Positions 1-4,817 of a stretch of 5,338 bases of DNA are shown here, one piece after another. The position numbers were made by a program, and so were the translations under genes. Position 1 is the stretch's first letter. Every line of letters starts with the position of its first letter. Origin of the DNA: Candidatus Ethanoperedens thermophilum (lineage in GTDB: Archaea > Halobacteriota > Methanosarcinia > Methanosarcinales > EX4572-44); NCBI GenBank assembly GCA_012910725.1, contig WNEG01000013.1, positions 1-5,338 of the forward strand, read 5' to 3'. Under the pieces are notes generated by a model. That model did no database searches. It was not told the origin of the DNA and was given only the letters and a program-made list of their open reading frames with translations.

Positions 1-236
1 GAACAACAGTAATTACATGTCTTAACAAGCCAAGCCTTGCAAGAATACTATTTGGAAGCGAAGAAGCGAAACACTTAACAAGCGACTATACAGACAACAA
101 CTATGGATAACTGCACACTTCGTGTACAGAAATAACCAGCACTGTACAACTTCGTTGTGCAGAACCGCACACTCCGTGTGCGGAAAACAACACTCAATTC
201 TTGATTGCGCCAGCAATCAAGTGCAGAAGCGATGTT
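1..236. repeat. Left array of mini-hairpins downstream of acnX
   Basis: This is non-coding sequence between the window edge and the acnX stop. It holds four short inverted repeats. L1 is 111-129 (stem of 8 positions with one C/A mismatch, loop TTC). L2 is 142-162 (9 bp with one G-T, loop TTC). L3 is 165-183 (8 bp perfect, CCGCACAC/GTGTGCGG, loop TCC). L4 is 200-221 (9 bp perfect, CTTGATTGC on either strand, loop GCCA). Read on the acnX transcript strand, the L1-L3 loops become GAA, GAA and GGA. Segment 138-226 matches the reverse complement of 3831-3917 with about ten hand-counted differences. Bases 1-110 hold lower-grade repetition: CTTAACAAGC at 21-30 and 74-83, and GAAGCGAA in tandem at 55-62 and 63-70. 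I see no gene here; the open frames are by-products of the palindromes. The function is unknown; a 3'-end RNA structure or a dispersed palindromic repeat is possible. Confidence 0.85.
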
Positions 237-1394
237 TCAGTGAAGGGCTGTTTTTATGCATTCTTCAGTTGTACCAAGAACGGCTGGTACTCCACACATG
301 CTTGGTACATAGTGCAGGGCTTTCCCGGAATTTACCATTATACACTCGAACCGTTCACTTGCAGGTGATACTACCATGCACGTATCATAGAATACCTTCG
401 CACCACTGCTAATAATCGCAGCTATTTGTGCAGGATGCAGTTCACCAAGTCTTCTTGATGTGAATATCCATAGTTCTTTTTCAACCTTCCTGTCTTTAAG
501 AAGATTTGCAAGTTCAAATAGCTCTTTTGTCCCAAGATGTGGACAGCCAAGAGCAATCAAGTCTGGCTTGCATCTCTTAACATAAACGCTATTAATACTT
601 TCCTTATCAATGCTAATTGTCTCCACCGGGTCTGGATAAGTTTTTGCTTCTGGTGTGACGTTGAAAACATGGTATAATGCTACCGAACCTGATGCAGCAA
701 GGGCGGCACCAAGCTGTTTTAACTCCTCTGGTGTTGGTATTGTTTTAAACTTGAAGAGCGGCACGTGATCTTTTACCAGGGGACCTGTAAGATTGCCAAC
801 AGCGCCAAAATCAGCATCATGTAACCGCCCCTCAACTTTAACCGTCAAGGTAGGGACCCTGTTTTCATCAAGATGAAGCCCATAGTTTGCTGTTTTTCCA
901 ATAAGAGCAGCTGCAAGAGCAGAGGGCCCACCTTCGCGATTCGTTCGCGCACCAATCACCGAGTTTGCATAGGATACTGCCGACGATTCACTCCACGCAA
1001 GATGCTCTTTGAAACCAGCAAACTCCTTGTAGATGTGATATGGTGTGCAGGTACACTCACATCGCACACCAAGACGTTTATATGCTGAGATAATCTCAAG
1101 CTGTTTTTCTGCAAAAGCTTCATCAATTCCCATCTTCCTCCAATTTTTCAGGTCCATTCCTGCTGGATTTAAGATAGAAGGCACCACCACACTACCATGA
1201 AGATTGGAAATCCATTCAAGACCAGCATCACCTATCGTTTTATACGAAACACCTGCAACCTGCACACTCTTGATCTGAATCAAACAGTCAGCATCATAAA
1301 TATCACCAAGTGCTGCGAGGATCTGCATACACTGGGCAAGCGTTTTGCCATATTCTCCATTGTAGATTTTTTCTTCTTCCGTAGTAAGATGCAT
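237..1394 (-). CDS. Aconitase X; phosphomevalonate dehydratase large subunit
   Basis: This 385-aa protein has the usual length of stand-alone aconitase-X catalytic subunits. In archaea this family, paired with a small swivel-domain subunit, dehydrates (R)-5-phosphomevalonate to trans-anhydromevalonate 5-phosphate in the modified mevalonate route to isoprenoid lipids; it is cytosolic and uses an iron-sulfur cluster. Visible family features are LNPAGMD (75-81), the Cys-rich TCTPY region (C112, C114, C116), the signature WSESSAVSYANSVIGARTNRE (134-154, shown here as the key block), GCPH with C284, DTC with C339, GKALHY (357-362) and a C-terminal GVPAVLGTTEEC. The three Cys likely to bind the cluster are C116, C284 and C339, assigned by position. 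The start is the only in-frame ATG at the N terminus; no strong Shine-Dalgarno is visible (GGTTATC precedes the ATG). No small subunit is in the window. A bacterial-type hydroxyproline dehydratase is less likely because that form is usually fused to its small domain. Confidence 0.9.
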   Translation of the reverse strand: MHLTTEEEKIYNGEYGKTLAQCMQILAALGDIYDADCLIQIKSVQVAGVSYKTIGDAGLEWISNLHGSVVVPSILNPAGMDLKNWRKMGIDEAFAEKQLEIISAYKRLGVRCECTCTPYHIYKEFAGFKEHLAWSESSAVSYANSVIGARTNREGGPSALAAALIGKTANYGLHLDENRVPTLTVKVEGRLHDADFGAVGNLTGPLVKDHVPLFKFKTIPTPEELKQLGAALAASGSVALYHVFNVTPEAKTYPDPVETISIDKESINSVYVKRCKPDLIALGCPHLGTKELFELANLLKDRKVEKELWIFTSRRLGELHPAQIAAIISSGAKVFYDTCMVVSPASERFECIMVNSGKALHYVPSMCGVPAVLGTTEECIKTALH

Positions 1395-1407
1395 GATAAC
1401 CGTAACT

Positions 1408-1419
1408 CCACAGTTGTGG
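1408..1419. promoter_or_regulatory. Palindrome just upstream of acnX
   Basis: CCACAGTTGTGG has 5-bp arms around GT and ends 14 bases before the acnX ATG on the minus strand. It could be an operator half-site pair or a 5'-leader hairpin. It is short enough to arise by chance, so the call rests on position only. Confidence 0.25.
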
Positions 1420-1609
1420 AAAAAACGCGGTGGAATCTATCGAAATTGAAAAAAGTTCCAAAATTTACAGTTATAGCTTGATTTTTGCTAATATGTCGTT
1501 CAAGAAACTGCACACAACGCAAGCAGAAAATAACGTATGATGTATTCTCATTATGTATCGAATTTCGAATGCGAGAGGCCGATGTGCGTTTATACTTTCA
1601 TATACGTTG

Positions 1610-1625
1610 AAAAAAATAAAAAAAA
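1610..1625 (-). terminator. U-rich archaeal terminator after the GYD-like gene
   Basis: On the minus strand, starting 11 bases after the stop at 1637, there are eight T, one A and then seven T. Archaeal RNA polymerase terminates at such oligo-T tracts without needing a hairpin. This suggests that the 103-aa gene is a single-gene transcript separate from acnX. Confidence 0.65.
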
Positions 1626-1636
1626 TGGTTTTCTAT

Positions 1637-1948
1637 TCACATTTTTCGGTCGATGGCAAGCCATGTTTCAGTTGTTGAAACGTCTCTTGTTGTATGAAGA
1701 AAATCTTCTACTATTTTTGGGTTTTCTGCCTCGTAGATCCATATTGCATCATATCTACCAAAAGTATGATACACATGTCGAAACTTGATGTCTTTTGGCA
1801 CTTCTTTTATTATTTTGTCACCAAGAACGCCCACAAAAGTGCGCTTTTCTTTACCAAACTCTGGAGGTTCTTTAAGTATTTTATCACCAAAGTCTCCTGC
1901 ATTATCCATCATGCCGGGGTTAACTTTCACACATGTTACAAACAACAT
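1637..1948 (-). CDS. GYD/DUF3303-like small protein with internal duplication
   Basis: This is a 103-aa soluble protein. Residues 1-9 (MLFVTCVKV) look like a first beta strand, and 59-100, with YHTFGRYDAIWIYEA then a helix and ETWLAI, resemble the G-x-YD core and following helix-strand of small ferredoxin-fold GYD or DUF3303 proteins. These are usually dimeric alpha/beta barrels of unknown role. Between the two lies an unusual segment with two similar units, GDKILKEPP (21-29) and GDKIIKEVP (43-51); their DNA (1862-1888 and 1796-1822) agrees at 21 of 27 positions by hand count. The start is set at the ATG at 1948 because GAGGTGA at 1962-1956 lies 7 bases before it; a longer frame from a TTG at 2017 has no such site and would run through the promoter region. 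It is divergent from hemC and ends in a U-rich terminator. No substrate can be proposed. Confidence 0.75.
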   Translation of the reverse strand: MLFVTCVKVNPGMMDNAGDFGDKILKEPPEFGKEKRTFVGVLGDKIIKEVPKDIKFRHVYHTFGRYDAIWIYEAENPKIVEDFLHTTRDVSTTETWLAIDRKM

Positions 1949-1955
1949 CTTTGAT

Positions 1956-1962
1956 TCACCTC
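1956..1962 (-). promoter_or_regulatory. Shine-Dalgarno site setting the GYD-like start
   Basis: GAGGTGA on the minus strand, with a 7-base gap to the ATG at 1948, is a near-perfect complement of the 16S 3' end. It selects this start over the in-frame TTG at 2017. Confidence 0.75.
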
Positions 1963-1980
1963 TTTTAATTCTATAACATT

Positions 1981-1992
1981 TACTATACAAAT
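1981..1992 (-). promoter_or_regulatory. Possible TATA box of the GYD-like gene
   Basis: On the minus strand, ATTTGTATAGTA is centred about 38 bases before the ATG. It would place the transcript start near 1961, close to or within the ribosome site, so the leader would be very short. The match to an archaeal TATA box is only moderate. Confidence 0.35.
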
Positions 1993-2008
1993 ACTTATGC
2001 AATCTCTT

Positions 2009-2030
2009 ATCTATCAAATATCTATCAAAT
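2009..2030. repeat. 11-bp perfect tandem repeat in the divergent promoter region
   Basis: ATCTATCAAAT occurs twice in tandem, at 2009-2019 and 2020-2030. It lies between the GYD-like gene and hemC, upstream of both candidate TATA boxes. The 11-base period is about one helical turn, so both copies face the same side of DNA, as expected for a dimeric regulator or an upstream activating element. No regulator can be named. Confidence 0.6.
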
Positions 2031-2090
2031 AATATTCCTGTTCTATTTTACAATTTAAAAGCTGTCAGATTATTATGCTGAATAACAAAG

Positions 2091-2101
2091 GCTAAATATT
2101 T
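2091..2101 (+). promoter_or_regulatory. TATA box of the hemC-SUMT operon (leaderless)
   Basis: GCTAAATATTT is centred about 26 bases before the hemC ATG at 2122, with purine-rich AACAAAG just upstream as a possible BRE. This spacing puts the transcript start at or next to the ATG, and no Shine-Dalgarno precedes the ATG. Both facts point to leaderless translation. Confidence 0.5.
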
Positions 2102-2121
2102 CTAAGCCTAACATATAGTGG

Positions 2122-3048
2122 ATGATCATCGGTACACGTGGAAGCAAGCTTGCTCTTGCACAGGCACTAATTGTTCAGAAAAAATTGCGTTCGCTCGGCA
2201 TAGAGACAACACTAAAGATTATCAAAACAAGGGGCGATAAAATCACTGATCGTCCGTTACATGCTGTTTCTGGTTTTGGTGCTTTTGTGCGCGAGATTGA
2301 TGAGAACATGCTTGCAGATGATATTGATATTGCTGTACATTCGATGAAAGATGTGCCAACAGAGCGGCCAGAAGAGTTGACCATAGCAGCAGTGTTAAAG
2401 CGTGACTCTCCTTATGATGCACTGCTCACAAGAGACAATGTTACACTTGAGGAGTTACCAGAAGGTACGGTTATCGGGACAGCAAGTCTTCGCCGCCGCT
2501 CGCAACTGCTGCGATACCGCAAGGATATTGTTGTGAAGGATATACGCGGCAATATCGATACTCGCCTTCGAAAACTGCATGATGGAGAGTATGATGGTAT
2601 TATTCTTGCTGAAGCCGGGCTTAATCGTATGAAATGGGATCTGCCATGCAAGAGGCTCTACACAGAGCATTTTTGCCCATCTGCAAATCAAGGCAGCATC
2701 GCAGCAGTAACCAGGAAGGACAGTGAAGCAGAATATATCGTAAAGGTGCTTGACCATCCACAGACCAGAATCGAAACCGAGGTGGAACGCATAATAATCA
2801 GTGTGCTCGGTGGTGGTTGTGTAGTTCCTATTGCAGCTTTTGCAAAGAGCATGGACAAATACATGCACGTTACAGCAGAAGTGTTATCCATCGATGGAAA
2901 ACGATACACAAGAGTAGAAGAAGACATTACCTTAGAAGACTATGCAGTGCAGGCACAAGATATCGGTGAAAAACTTAAAAAATCAGGTGGTTATGAACTG
3001 ATCAATGAAGCTAAAAAATATTTTTCACAGGTGAGAGGGGAAGCATGA
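2122..3048 (+). CDS. hemC: Hydroxymethylbilane synthase (porphobilinogen deaminase)
   Basis: This 308-aa enzyme has normal family length. It joins four porphobilinogens into hydroxymethylbilane, using a covalent dipyrromethane cofactor, in the cytosol. Visible family features are GTRGSKLALAQ (4-14), AVHSMKDVPTERPE with the catalytic Asp at D77, the Arg cluster ASLRRRSQL (R124-R126), IRGNIDTRL (R142, R148), LAEAGLNR (162-169) and the cofactor-binding Cys C233 in LGGGCVVP. In the substrate-binding loop, the bacterial GQG is NQG (189-191, PSANQGSIA); this may be normal for archaea. The gene starts a two-gene operon; its TGA overlaps the next ATG as ATGA. Product use could be siroheme, cobamide, F430 or alternative haem. 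The adjacent SUMT points to precorrin-2-derived cofactors, but uroporphyrinogen-III synthase is not present here. Confidence 0.96.
   Translation: MIIGTRGSKLALAQALIVQKKLRSLGIETTLKIIKTRGDKITDRPLHAVSGFGAFVREIDENMLADDIDIAVHSMKDVPTERPEELTIAAVLKRDSPYDALLTRDNVTLEELPEGTVIGTASLRRRSQLLRYRKDIVVKDIRGNIDTRLRKLHDGEYDGIILAEAGLNRMKWDLPCKRLYTEHFCPSANQGSIAAVTRKDSEAEYIVKVLDHPQTRIETEVERIIISVLGGGCVVPIAAFAKSMDKYMHVTAEVLSIDGKRYTRVEEDITLEDYAVQAQDIGEKLKKSGGYELINEAKKYFSQVRGEA
3030..3040 (+). promoter_or_regulatory. Ribosome site for SUMT inside the hemC 3' end
   Basis: GGTGAGAGGGG lies inside the last hemC codons, ending 4 bases before the overlapping ATG at 3045. It supports the ATG at 3045 and translational coupling. 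Confidence 0.55.
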
Positions 3049-3788
3049 GAGAAAGAGAAAATTATGGAGTTGTGTACCTTGTTGGATCAGGCCCAGGGGA
3101 CCCAGAACTGCTCACGATAAAAGCAAAGAGGCTAATCGCCGAAGCAGATGTTATACTCTATGATCAGCTGCCAGGAGAAGAGATACTTGCTATGATGCCT
3201 GATTCTGCTGAGAAAATAGATGTTGGAAAAAGAGCAGGACAGCACACGCTTCCACAGGATAATATCAATAAAATACTTGTTAAAAAAGCAAAGGAGGGCA
3301 GGATGGTCGTGCGTCTAAAAGGTGGCGATCCATACGTGTTTGGACGTGGTGGTGAGGAAGCAGCAGAACTGCGGGAAGAGGGTATTCATGTTGAAGTTGT
3401 ACCAGGGATTACTTCTGCCATTGCAGCACCAGCATGCGCTGGCATACCAGTAACACACAGGGAGCATGCCTCGATGCTTACAATAATCACCGGACATGAA
3501 GATTCGACAAAGAATGACACCTCTCTTGACTGGAAGCTTCTTGCGCAGTTCCAGGACACACTGGTCATACTTATGGGTGTAAAGATGCTTGAGCGAAACG
3601 TCAGCGAATTAATAAAATACGGCAGAAACAAGGACACGCCAGTAGCTATTATTGAAAAAGGCACCAGAATAGACCAGCGAGTTACCACAGGTACTCTTGC
3701 TTCCATTGTAGAGATTGCAAAACAGCAGCAGATAAAAGCACCTGCCGTAATTGTGATTGGGGAGGTAGTGAGTCTGTATAAAGCTTGA
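3045..3788 (+). CDS. cobA: Uroporphyrinogen-III C-methyltransferase (SUMT)
   Basis: This 247-aa protein is a stand-alone SUMT of usual length, without the CysG dehydrogenase part. It uses S-adenosylmethionine to methylate C2 and C7 of uroporphyrinogen III, giving precorrin-2 for siroheme, cobalamin, F430 and, in many archaea, haem. Visible family features are the glycine loop VGSGPGDPELLT (13-24), DVILYDQL (35-42), RLKGGDPYVFGRGGEE (90-105), VVPGITSAIAAPACAGIPVTHR (the 118-139 block), TIITGHE (146-152) and LVILMGV (173-179). The ATG overlaps the hemC stop by 4 bases, so the two are coupled. The 3' end is odd: the stop TGA at 3786-3788 lies inside the left arm (CTTGATTGC) of the first hairpin-array unit, so the last codon or two may come from the repeat. 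The hemD step between these two enzymes must be encoded elsewhere. Confidence 0.95.
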   Translation: MRERENYGVVYLVGSGPGDPELLTIKAKRLIAEADVILYDQLPGEEILAMMPDSAEKIDVGKRAGQHTLPQDNINKILVKKAKEGRMVVRLKGGDPYVFGRGGEEAAELREEGIHVEVVPGITSAIAAPACAGIPVTHREHASMLTIITGHEDSTKNDTSLDWKLLAQFQDTLVILMGVKMLERNVSELIKYGRNKDTPVAIIEKGTRIDQRVTTGTLASIVEIAKQQQIKAPAVIVIGEVVSLYKA

Positions 3789-3971
3789 TTGCTTCGACAA
3801 CTTGATTGCTTCGTAATCAAGAGTTAATTTCTGCACTCGATTGCAAAGCAATCGAGAATTGAGAGTTGTTTCCGCACACGGAGTGTGTGGTTCTGCACAG
3901 CGAAGCTGTACAGTGCTTCTCGTAATCAAGAGTTAATTTCTGCACTCGATTGCTTCGACAACTTGATTGCT
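3784..3971. repeat. 27-bp direct repeat pair inside the right array
   Basis: Bases 3784-3810 and 3945-3971 agree at 26 of 27 positions; the one difference is T3786 against C3947. The unit is a left arm, TTC, GACAA and a second left arm. The first copy overlaps the SUMT stop codon. The order of this unit and the 34-bp repeat is swapped between copies, so the array is a mosaic. Confidence 0.8.
3811..3953. repeat. 34-bp perfect direct repeat pair inside the right array
   Basis: Bases 3811-3844 and 3920-3953 are identical over 34 positions (start TCGTAATCAAG, end CTCGATTGC). The first copy starts in the loop of hairpin R1 and ends at the last base of the left arm of R2. The second copy is followed by a different continuation. 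The boundaries therefore fall at hairpin loops. Confidence 0.85.
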
Positions 3972-4024
3972 GTGCAATCAAGAATTATTTTCTGCACAAC
4001 GAAGTTGTGCAGTGCTTTGCAATT

Positions 4025-4075
4025 CCAACCTCTCCACCTCGCTTTGAAAAGCGGAGCATCCACTATGCAACCTTT
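4025..4075 (+). repeat. Copy 1 of a ~50-bp direct repeat flanking the HEPN/MNT block
   Basis: The core TTGAAAAGCGGAGCATCCA at 4044-4062 matches 5214-5232 at 18 of 19 positions. Weaker similarity extends on both sides (CCAACC...CCAC...CTCG before, TATGCAACCTTT after). A CGCTT/AAGCG hairpin is possible in this copy. It lies between the hairpin array and the HEPN stop. Confidence 0.6.
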
Positions 4076-4081
4076 CAAGCA

Positions 4082-4456
4082 TTATCCCTCCTTTATCGCT
4101 CTTTTAATCCTCTCTAAAAACCTTTCAGCATCTTCAATCAATGCTCTTACTTCTTCCATTGAAAATTCTTTATACATACCATAATCAGCGATCTCCCTCT
4201 TATCCTCCGCTTTTGTTAAATCTTTACCGTATTCTCTTTCAATTACTCCTTTTATCACCAATTCCCCAATTTTTAACCTCAACCCTCTATGCGTCTTTGT
4301 TTGGATCCCTTTCATCGAAAGTAATGCCTTTGAAGCATAATACATCGAATAATACGTCCTACTAACAGCATCTTTGAAAAAACCCTCATTTAAAAGTATT
4401 TTCGAGGCTTCTATTCTCTTTTCTGCTTCCTCCAAACAAAAATTAACTTCATCCAA
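4082..4456 (-). CDS. HEPN-domain protein (toxin-like partner)
   Basis: This 124-aa all-helical protein resembles the PF05168/UPF0332 HEPN family. Key blocks are the N-terminal helix pair, SRTYYSMYYASKALLSMKGI (32-51), KTHRGL (54-59), KREIADYG (86-93) and a final helix to residue 122. HEPN proteins paired with a nucleotidyltransferase usually act as the toxin, often an RNase. The canonical R-x(4-6)-H motif is not seen: the only His is H56 and no Arg stands 5-7 residues before it, so nuclease activity is uncertain. The start is a TTG at 4456, supported by GGAGGG 8 bases upstream (4470-4465); it overlaps the MNT stop by 8 bases. An ATG at 4452 is out of frame. Translation is probably coupled to MNT. 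A helper or substrate-binding subunit for the MNT enzyme is the alternative role. Confidence 0.88.
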   Translation of the reverse strand: MDEVNFCLEEAEKRIEASKILLNEGFFKDAVSRTYYSMYYASKALLSMKGIQTKTHRGLRLKIGELVIKGVIEREYGKDLTKAEDKREIADYGMYKEFSMEEVRALIEDAERFLERIKRAIKEG

Positions 4457-4763
4457 TGACCACGCCCTCCTTCCGAACGTCCTTCATAAATAAAAAATTC
4501 TCCATATTTTTATATTCCGCAGGAGAAATAAGTTTTATTGAAATTAGTGTATTATATCTAATAAAAATATCAAAAGCCATCTCTTCTAACTTATCCCAGC
4601 CCTTCACATTGTCCCCGTTCCAAATGATTAAAACATCTATATCGCTCTCTGTATCGTCTTCTCCTCGTGCAACAGAGCCAAATAGGGTTATATTTTCTAT
4701 CTCACCCCCAAACATCCTTTTAACTTCGTTTGCAAATTCCTTTGCTATTTGTTTTTTATTCAT
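4449..4763 (-). CDS. Minimal nucleotidyltransferase (MNT, antitoxin-like)
   Basis: This 104-aa protein is a minimal nucleotidyltransferase of the DNA polymerase beta fold. The active-site motif is GSVARGEDDTESDIDVLI (29-46), with metal ligands D41 and D43 in SDIDVL. A third carboxylate is not evident; the equivalent strand reads LISIKLI (73-79), as in several short archaeal members. In HEPN/MNT modules the MNT protein neutralises the HEPN partner, in some systems by adding nucleotides to it. It is the first gene of a two-gene minus-strand operon and overlaps HEPN by 8 bases. The ATG at 4763 is preceded by AGGATGAT and a strong TATA-like box. Codon use and A+T content look richer in A+T than hemC-SUMT, compatible with transfer, but this was not computed. 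Confidence 0.92.
   Translation of the reverse strand: MNKKQIAKEFANEVKRMFGGEIENITLFGSVARGEDDTESDIDVLIIWNGDNVKGWDKLEEMAFDIFIRYNTLISIKLISPAEYKNMENFLFMKDVRKEGVVIG
4465..4470 (-). promoter_or_regulatory. Shine-Dalgarno site setting the HEPN TTG start
   Basis: GGAGGG on the minus strand lies inside the final MNT codons, 8 bases before the TTG at 4456. It decides for the TTG start, since no in-frame ATG is nearby. Confidence 0.7.
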
Positions 4764-4780
4764 AAATCATCCTAAGTCAT

Positions 4781-4792
4781 ATATATTTAAAT
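4781..4792 (-). promoter_or_regulatory. TATA box of the MNT-HEPN operon
   Basis: On the minus strand, TATTTAAATATAT is centred about 23 bases before the MNT ATG. It is the clearest TATA box in the window. The spacing suggests a very short leader or a leaderless transcript, although an AGGA lies 6 bases before the ATG. It gives the toxin-antitoxin-like pair its own promoter, separate from the surface-protein gene 54 bases upstream. Confidence 0.6.
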
Positions 4793-4817
4793 ACCTTCGG
4801 TTAGGTTCTGCGAGGCT

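Larger units (their letters stand above)
1395..1636. other. Spacer between acnX start and the GYD-like gene
   Basis: This 242-base stretch should contain the acnX promoter (minus strand) and the 3' end of the upstream minus-strand gene. I found the U-rich terminator at 1610-1625 and a small palindrome at 1408-1419. No convincing TATA box for acnX could be chosen; minus-strand AT-rich stretches around 1460-1495 are the best region. The short open frames here have no recognisable protein content. acnX could also be read through from the gene upstream if the terminator leaks. Confidence 0.5.
3784..4012. repeat. Right array of mini-hairpins downstream of SUMT
   Basis: This is an array of short inverted repeats between the convergent SUMT and HEPN genes. 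R1 is 3801-3821 (9 bp, one G-T, loop TTC). R2 is 3836-3856 (CTCGATTGC/GCAATCGAG, loop AAA). R3 is 3872-3890 (8 bp, one G-T, loop GGA). R4 is 3893-3913 (9 positions, one mismatch, loop GAA; its tip is GCGAAGC). R5 is 3962-3982 (CTTGATTGC/GCAATCAAG, loop TGT). R6 is 3992-4012 (CTGCACAAC/GTTGTGCAG, loop GAA). Isolated arms occur at 3784-3792, 3920-3930 and 3945-3953. Most units are introduced by TTCTGCAC or TCTGCAC. Two long direct repeats lie inside. I see no gene; the open frame across it has no protein character. It could form a structured 3' UTR of the hemC-SUMT transcript. Confidence 0.88.

Noticed and set aside
111..221. Hairpins as classical intrinsic terminators
   Set aside because: No run of T follows the stems on the transcript strand, and several hairpins in series with conserved loops are not needed for termination; a 3'-end role is still possible.
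1..236. CRISPR array
   Set aside because: The repeated items are palindromes of three different stem classes with irregular spacers; there is no constant repeat with unique spacers of equal length.
22..412. Open frames across the left array on both strands (22-216 minus, 122-412 plus)
   Set aside because: They consist of translated palindromes, or overlap acnX on the other strand, with no protein-family character.
1949..2017. N-terminal extension of the GYD-like protein from a TTG at 2017
   Set aside because: The extension has no ribosome site, covers the likely promoter and tandem repeat, and the ATG at 1948 has a strong Shine-Dalgarno.
2455..2868. 137-codon minus-strand frame inside hemC, and similar frames inside SUMT
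   Set aside because: They are shadows of strongly recognised genes on the plus strand.
3885..4184. Plus-strand open frame over the right array and HEPN end
   Set aside because: It runs through hairpin repeats and the antisense of HEPN; composition is repeat-derived.
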